From the NCBI GenBank assembly GCA_013152075.1, contig JAADHD010000158.1, positions 1 through 18,367 on the forward strand: a stretch of DNA of 18,367 nucleotides, written 5' to 3'. The notes under the pieces are model-generated. The model worked only from the letters and a program-made list of their open reading frames with translations, ran no database searches and was not told the DNA's origin. The position numbers and the translations under genes were made by a program. How positions within the stretch are numbered: position 1 is the stretch's first letter; every line of letters starts with the position of its first letter. The stretch is from Verrucomicrobiota bacterium (lineage in GTDB: Bacteria > Verrucomicrobiota > Verrucomicrobiia > Verrucomicrobiales > DEV007). Positions 15,726-18,367 of the stretch are shown here, in pieces.

Positions 15726-16484
15726 TCAGGCCTTGGGCTCTGATCCCGGTTTCATGCGCAGGCTTTTTCCGGAAAATTCAAGAATGATCGAATGGTGCAC
15801 CAGACGATCAACTGCCGCCATGGTGGTCATCGCATCCTTGAAGATTTGATCCCATTGTGAAAATACAAGATTTGAGCTGATCATCACACTGCGTCGCTCG
15901 TAGCGTTCGGCCAGAAAGGTGAAGAGCACCTCCATTTCTTCCCGACTTTGCTGCACGTAACCAATGTCGTCGAGAATCACCACCTGGTGACGGTCGAGTT
16001 TTTTGAGTTCGGCCTCCAAGCGTAAATCCCGTTTGGCTGCCAATAGCCGGTTAACCAGTTTGAAGGTGGGGCAAAACAACACACTCATCTGGTGGCGCAG
16101 AATCAACTCCCTGCCCAGCGCTGCCAGAAAGTGAGTCTTGCCCCGGCCCGGAAGTCCGAAAGCCAACACGTTGGTGGATCGCTCGACAAATCCTCCTTCA
16201 AGTAAACCGGGCAACTGAGCGCGAACCTTGGCAGACAACAGCGCTTCATCAAGATTGCCCAGGGTCTTCCCCTCGGGCAATCCCGAACTGCGCAATAGAC
16301 GAGCAATGCGACGCTGTTCACGATCAGCCGCTTCACTGCGACATAGATGGTCGAGCACCTGGCGGGCACTCCAGCCATCGCTCTCCACCCGTAACAGAGT
16401 CGGCTCATACAAGGTGGCCATAGTTGACAGGCGGAAGCTGCGTAAAAGCATTTCGACTTGATCCGCAGTTGGATTAACGGGCAT
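15726..16484 (-). CDS. istB: IS21-family helper ATPase IstB
   Basis: This AAA+ ATPase binds target DNA and helps the IstA transposase. Taking ATG 16484 gives 252 residues (MPVNPTADQV), close to the usual IstB length. That start has AAGGAGG at 6 bp spacing, while the further upstream frame to 16523 has no such site. Numbered from the longer frame, the Walker A motif is GLPGRGKTH (123-131), Walker B is VVILDDIGY (181-189), and a sensor-like SSNLVFSQW follows near 216-224. The N-terminal part is the usual helical DNA-binding region. It overlaps the istA stop by 11 bp, so translation is probably coupled. All nucleotide-binding residues are present, so it appears functional. Confidence 0.95.
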   Translation of the reverse strand: MPVNPTADQVEMLLRSFRLSTMATLYEPTLLRVESDGWSARQVLDHLCRSEAADREQRRIARLLRSSGLPEGKTLGNLDEALLSAKVRAQLPGLLEGGFVERSTNVLAFGLPGRGKTHFLAALGRELILRHQMSVLFCPTFKLVNRLLAAKRDLRLEAELKKLDRHQVVILDDIGYVQQSREEMEVLFTFLAERYERRSVMISSNLVFSQWDQIFKDAMTTMAAVDRLVHHSIILEFSGKSLRMKPGSEPKA

Positions 16485-17997
16485 TGATGTCCTCCTTTTT
16501 GGTGGTTTCGTTCCGCTCTGCAATCAAAGAGTCGTAATCAGCCAGGCACACGGGTAAGGGTGGCTGGGTGCGGCTTTCCCCGGCTATGTCCCGGTAGGTC
16601 TCGATGAGTTTTTTGATTTCATCCAGAGAAACTAGCGGATCGGGTTGACCTAGTAGTTGGTCGAGGATGTTGCCGATCATACCAACTCCATCCAAGCCTG
16701 CCAGATGTAGAATATCCAGATAATGAACATCGGCTGCATGGGAGTCATGCTTGGCGCAGAGATGATCGTAGGCTGCCCGGAATACTTGTGAGGGAAACAT
16801 CGACTCCCGCCAGCGGTAGGCAGTGAAGGCACCGGGCTTGCGTACCAACCAACTGATGACATGCCGGAAATCAATCACCGCACCTCTGTCACCCGGACGA
16901 CGGGGCAGCTCGCAGAGCGGTTCCCGGCCATCGAGCAAAACAATGCGCGTTTCGTAGATGCGCGCTTTGAGCTGTATCCCGATCAGCTTCGAGGGCACTG
17001 AGTAGGCCATTTTGCAAACTCGGATCGTGGAGTTGGCATTCACCCGTACAGTGGTCTCGGTGTAATCGGGCAACTCCGGAGCGAGGTGCTCGCGCATCGT
17101 TGAGAGTTCCTCGACAATGCGCTTGCCTCGCAGGGCATTGGCCTTGTCCACCACCTCCATGCAGAAACGGTCATACTCTTCTTCACTGGAAAAATCACGA
17201 CCTCCCCGCAGTAAAAGGTGTTGTTCCATGCGGCGTTTGAAATGGCCGTTCAAAGACTCACAGCTACCGTTTTCATGAGGAGAACTCACGTTGGTTGTCC
17301 GTGGGGTGATGCGGAAATGTTTGCACACGGAGAGGAACTCTTCGTTGAAGCCGCGTTGTTTGCCCTCCACGCTCAAGCGATGGGTCGCGGTCGAGGAATT
17401 ATCAATGAGCACCTCACGAGTCACTCGGCCTAAGCGAGCAAAAGCCGCGTTTAATCCACCGCGCAGGGAAAGCAGGGACTCGCTCTGAGCGCGACTCACA
17501 CATTCCCAATTGGAATAAGGCAATACCGCATGAAACATCAGATGAGCCAGGGGCTGGCCGCAAATACGTATTTTTAAACTACGCATATCCGTCCAATCCA
17601 CCGCAAGAACCTCTCCGGGTTTGGCTTTCTGGGTGAAGAACACTTCCTTTTCGCTGCCGTTTTTGAGACGCCACTGCTTGACCCGCCGCTGGAAAGTGCG
17701 CAGGGCGCTGGTCTCAACTGCGTTACCCAATTTTGCATGCAGATGCTCAAACAAGGTTTTTGCCTCCAGTTCAGGGGCTTTTTGCAGCATCCGCTGTGCT
17801 TCCTCCCAAATCTCGGCTAGAGGATCGGCTCGGGTTCTCCAGCTATGATTGGCTTGCTTTTGTTTACTTGGATCTGCTTGTCGCAGATATTTTTTGGCGG
17901 TGTTACGACACACCCCGGCTTTGATTGCACACATTGTGATACTGACTCCTTTGTTACGCTCGCGGACGAGCTGGTTTATTTGACGGCGATTAAGCAT
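16474..17997 (-). CDS. istA: IS21-family transposase IstA
   Basis: This DDE transposase cuts and joins the IS ends. I chose ATG 17997 (MLNRRQINQLVRERN), which gives 507 residues, the normal IstA start and length. The frame extends a further 14 codons to a GTG at 18039 that has no usable ribosome-binding site. The N-terminal helix-turn-helix (GVSITMCAIKAGVCRNTAKKYL) binds the ends. The catalytic domain has Asp134 in VLAVDWTDM, Asp199 in VLIDNSST and Glu247 in HENGSCESLNGHFKRR, counted from the chosen start. A C-terminal beta-barrel-like segment with YSVPSKLIG follows. istB starts within its last 11 bp. No frameshift or stop was seen, so it is probably intact. Confidence 0.95.
   Translation of the reverse strand: MLNRRQINQLVRERNKGVSITMCAIKAGVCRNTAKKYLRQADPSKQKQANHSWRTRADPLAEIWEEAQRMLQKAPELEAKTLFEHLHAKLGNAVETSALRTFQRRVKQWRLKNGSEKEVFFTQKAKPGEVLAVDWTDMRSLKIRICGQPLAHLMFHAVLPYSNWECVSRAQSESLLSLRGGLNAAFARLGRVTREVLIDNSSTATHRLSVEGKQRGFNEEFLSVCKHFRITPRTTNVSSPHENGSCESLNGHFKRRMEQHLLLRGGRDFSSEEEYDRFCMEVVDKANALRGKRIVEELSTMREHLAPELPDYTETTVRVNANSTIRVCKMAYSVPSKLIGIQLKARIYETRIVLLDGREPLCELPRRPGDRGAVIDFRHVISWLVRKPGAFTAYRWRESMFPSQVFRAAYDHLCAKHDSHAADVHYLDILHLAGLDGVGMIGNILDQLLGQPDPLVSLDEIKKLIETYRDIAGESRTQPPLPVCLADYDSLIAERNETTKKEDINAR
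16491..16497 (-). promoter_or_regulatory. Strong ribosome-binding site of istB
   Basis: On the minus strand AAGGAGG occupies 16497-16491, 6 nt before ATG 16484. It decides the istB start. It is also the only near-consensus Shine-Dalgarno I found in the window, in contrast to the resident genes. Confidence 0.85.
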
Positions 17998-18004
17998 GGA
18001 TCGC

Positions 18005-18028
18005 CTACCTTGAACGTGTTCAAGGTAG
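18005..18028 (-). promoter_or_regulatory. Hairpin covering the istA ribosome-binding site
   Basis: On the minus strand CTACCTTGAA pairs with TTCAAGGTAG around a short loop (arms 18028-18018 and 18015-18005). The 3' arm contains AAGGTAGG, the only Shine-Dalgarno-like sequence before ATG 17997, and the hairpin ends 7 nt before the start. In RNA read through from outside the IS, the hairpin would hide the start. RNA that begins inside the 5' arm would not be blocked. The regulatory role is inferred from other insertion sequences such as IS10. Confidence 0.55.
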
Positions 18029-18077
18029 AAAAAATCCACACCTTAAAAAGGACTTCCATGCGTTCCGCATGGGTGGT

Positions 18078-18122
18078 CATTTTTAATTGTCGTCAGGGGT
18101 CACTTTTAGTTGTCGTTACACA
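18078..18122. repeat. Right end of the IS: repeated transposase-site-like units
   Basis: TTGTCG occurs at 18087-18092 and 18110-18115, 23 bp apart, each preceded by a GGTCA-type block. These are inverted copies of the left-end units, and the end is ACA. This defines the right boundary at about 18120-18122. Confidence 0.75.
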
Positions 18123-18367
18123 CGTTACACACGGGACTTACACCCGCGTGATTTAGCCTTCACAGGCGTACCGAGCGGCAACAGCGCGGCCATTCCCAAA
18201 AAAAGTTACTATGATAATTTGGAAATCCGTTTCGATGAAAGCGCGGCCGTCAACAATGCTGCCTGACCCCTAATCAAAATACGCTAGCTGACCCCTTTTC
18301 CTTGTCTAAGCCTGTTGAGTCTTTTGTTCTAGGAAGAATTCCATCTAGCCTTTTTCTGGATTTTTCA
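18123..18367. other. Non-coding flank with CTGACCCC repeats
   Basis: I see no gene here. CTGACCCC occurs at 18263-18270 and 18288-18295, the second followed by TTTTC, with TAATCAAAAT between them. I associate this arrangement with ends of small repeat or transposase-linked elements, but the rest lies beyond the window. AGCGCGGCC also occurs twice, near 18185 and 18239. On the minus strand GGGTGTAAGTCCCG near 18135 is a short stem-like motif seen in group II intron RNAs, but too little surrounds it to call one. Confidence 0.35.

Larger units (their letters stand above)
15554..18122 (-). mobile_element. IS21-family insertion sequence
   Basis: The element of about 2.57 kb carries istA and istB on the minus strand, in the usual order with a short overlap. 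Its ends match when read inward. The left end is TGTCAAACGACAATTAGAATTGACC. The right end, reverse complemented, is TGTGTAACGACAACTAAAAGTGACC. Each begins with TGT and is followed by more copies of the CGACAA-type repeat at 22-23 bp spacing, a typical IS21 multiple-site end. I compared the flanks and found no obvious direct target duplication: GAATCC lies to the left and CGTTAC to the right. The right boundary could be 2 bp shorter (18120). The element interrupts a Y-family polymerase gene on its left. Both genes look intact, so it could be active. Confidence 0.88.

Noticed and set aside
18123..18170. Possible group II intron fragment (GGGTGTAAGTCCCG on the minus strand)
   Set aside because: The motif is short, no domain V-type hairpin or reverse transcriptase is present, and the context is too small.

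Overview
The window looks like a chromosomal stretch of a Gram-negative bacterium of the Planctomycetes-Verrucomicrobia-Chlamydiae group, most likely Verrucomicrobiota. This is an inference from gene content: an ECF sigma factor paired with a Ser/Thr protein kinase, a secreted PQQ-type propeller protein opening with an NWPQFRG motif, and a giant inverse autotransporter with an Asn-rich beta-helix. Most resident genes lack a clear Shine-Dalgarno sequence, which also fits. No rRNA, tRNA or CRISPR array was seen.

Layout. Positions 1-1401 hold the 3' part of a Kef-type antiporter and a small putative lipoprotein. Positions 1451-1661 hold a structured RNA resembling the S-box / SAM-I/IV riboswitch clan, ending in an intrinsic terminator. 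It is followed by a 98-codon ORF of unknown function with no visible link to methionine or SAM. Positions 2167-4399, minus strand, encode a polyphosphate kinase 2 and an ornithine-cyclodeaminase/mu-crystallin family dehydrogenase. A 452-bp divergent intergenic region precedes a secreted beta-propeller protein (4852-6243, plus).

Positions 6304-8556 (minus) are a two-gene operon: an ECF-like sigma factor, then a membrane Ser/Thr kinase with an extracytoplasmic beta-sandwich-like C-terminus. Divergent from it across a 332-bp leader is a 1354-residue inverse autotransporter (8889-12953). It is followed on the same strand by a GNAT acetyltransferase and by a bacterial homologue of vitamin K-dependent gamma-glutamyl carboxylase that keeps the probable catalytic lysine.

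Positions 15252-15553 are the C-terminal remnant of a Y-family DNA polymerase, cut off by an IS21-family insertion sequence (15554-18122). The IS carries istA and istB, multiple-repeat ends, a large perfect internal inverted repeat, and a hairpin covering the istA ribosome-binding site. The last 245 bp have no convincing gene but contain repeated CTGACCCC motifs typical of repeat or mobile DNA.

The most unusual items are the carboxylase homologue, the riboswitch-like element with no obvious target, and the sigma/kinase pair divergent from a giant adhesin-like protein.
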